DNA of 6,058 nucleotides. Source: Pseudomonadota bacterium. Lineage in GTDB: Bacteria > Bdellovibrionota > Bdellovibrionia > Bdellovibrionales > JAEYZS01. The stretch covers positions 1 through 6,058 of the forward strand of contig JAEYZS010000180.1 of assembly GCA_023427925.1 (NCBI GenBank), in the 5' to 3' direction. Within the stretch, counting starts at the first letter, position 1; every line of letters starts with the position of its first letter. Below, piece after piece: positions 5,800-6,058 of this stretch. Under the pieces are notes generated by a model that saw only the letters and a list, made by a program, of their open reading frames with translations, ran no database searches and was not told where the DNA came from. A program made the translations under genes and the position numbers.

Positions 5800-6058
5800 A
5801 TGATGGAACCAGCTAAAACGCCAGCAAGAAGAATCCCTCTTCAGATGGATATCAGCTATAAGAAATCTTATGCCCGCCAGGACTCTAAAGGTATTCTTTC
5901 TAACATCAGCATCACTGGAGCCTTTTTAAAAACAGATACAACCAGGGTACAAATCGGCGAAAAAGTCGTCTTGTACTTTGAGATCAGCGGTCGCAGACGA
6001 AAGATCCAAGCAAATATCGTTTGGAAAAACGAGGTCGGTGCCGGGCTCAATTTTATGC
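5800..6058 (+). CDS. PilZ-domain protein (5' part, cut by window end)
   Basis: PilZ domains are small beta-barrels, many of which bind cyclic di-GMP and relay it to motility, secretion or surface functions. The first 86 codons are present. RRIPLQMDISY (10-20), SNISITGAFLKT (34-45), a GEKVVLYFEI strand (53-62), ANIVWKN (71-77) and VGAGLNFM (79-86) follow the PilZ strand pattern in order. N35-x-S37-x-x-G40 matches the canonical D/NxSxxG motif. The upstream RxxxR motif is incomplete: if R11 is the second arginine, the first position is T7. Ligand binding is therefore uncertain. No signal peptide or membrane segment is visible at the start, so it is probably cytoplasmic. It is divergent from rho, with its own RBS and likely promoter. 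The C-terminus is outside the window, so further domains cannot be excluded. Confidence 0.85.
   Translation, partial: MMEPAKTPARRIPLQMDISYKKSYARQDSKGILSNISITGAFLKTDTTRVQIGEKVVLYFEISGRRRKIQANIVWKNEVGAGLNFM

Noticed and set aside
5868..6050. Leftward 60-residue open frame opposite the PilZ gene
   Set aside because: It is antisense to a frame with a good RBS and recognisable PilZ motifs, and has no support of its own.
1..6058. Mobile elements, CRISPR arrays, tRNA or rRNA genes
   Set aside because: No transposase, terminal inverted repeats, spaced repeat array, or tRNA/rRNA-like sequence was found by reading either strand; gene content is uniformly core housekeeping.

Overview
The window is a core housekeeping segment, not a mobile or accessory island. 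Reading right to left on the minus strand, five genes follow one another: rho (transcription termination factor), rpmE (ribosomal protein L31), prfA (peptide chain release factor 1), prmC (the methyltransferase that modifies RF1 and RF2) and murA (first committed enzyme of peptidoglycan synthesis). All five have their catalytic or metal-binding signatures, family-typical length or longer, and a TAA stop. The murA/rho/rpmE/prfA/prmC neighbourhood recurs in several bacterial phyla. The organism is clearly a bacterium with a Gram-negative-like gene set and a moderately AT-rich genome. Protein style and the adjacent PilZ gene would fit a Bdellovibrionota or related deltaproteobacterial lineage, but that assignment is an inference and weak.

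Layout. Positions 1-60 (+) are probably the last codons of a rightward gene, followed by a strong intrinsic terminator at 105-142 that faces murA. murA, prmC, prfA and rpmE occupy 141-3691 (-) with gaps of about 51, 12-27 and 35 bases, so they look like one transcription unit. A 221-base spacer (3692-3912) separates rpmE from rho; it holds two tandem DnaA-box-like 9-mers, a GC-rich hairpin and a 12-base palindrome. rho fills 3913-5523 (-) and carries a long, low-complexity Arg/Asp/Asn-rich N-terminal extension. A 276-base divergent intergenic region (5524-5799) holds a good sigma-70-type promoter for rho, a likely extended -10 promoter for the rightward gene, and three repeat or palindrome elements. 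The rightward gene (5800 to the window edge) is a PilZ-domain protein cut off by the window end.

How the genes fit together. RF1 ends translation at UAA/UAG, and PrmC methylates the Gln of its GGQ motif; the enzyme is encoded directly after its substrate. L31 is a ribosomal protein, Rho ends transcription, and MurA starts cell-wall precursor synthesis, so the cluster joins growth-linked functions. The PilZ gene is divergent and belongs to a separate, probably c-di-GMP-related function.

No undescribed system is evident. The points most worth a second look are a probable ATT start codon for prmC, the disordered N-terminus of Rho, the DnaA-box pair between rho and rpmE, and the palindromes in the rho/PilZ divergent region.
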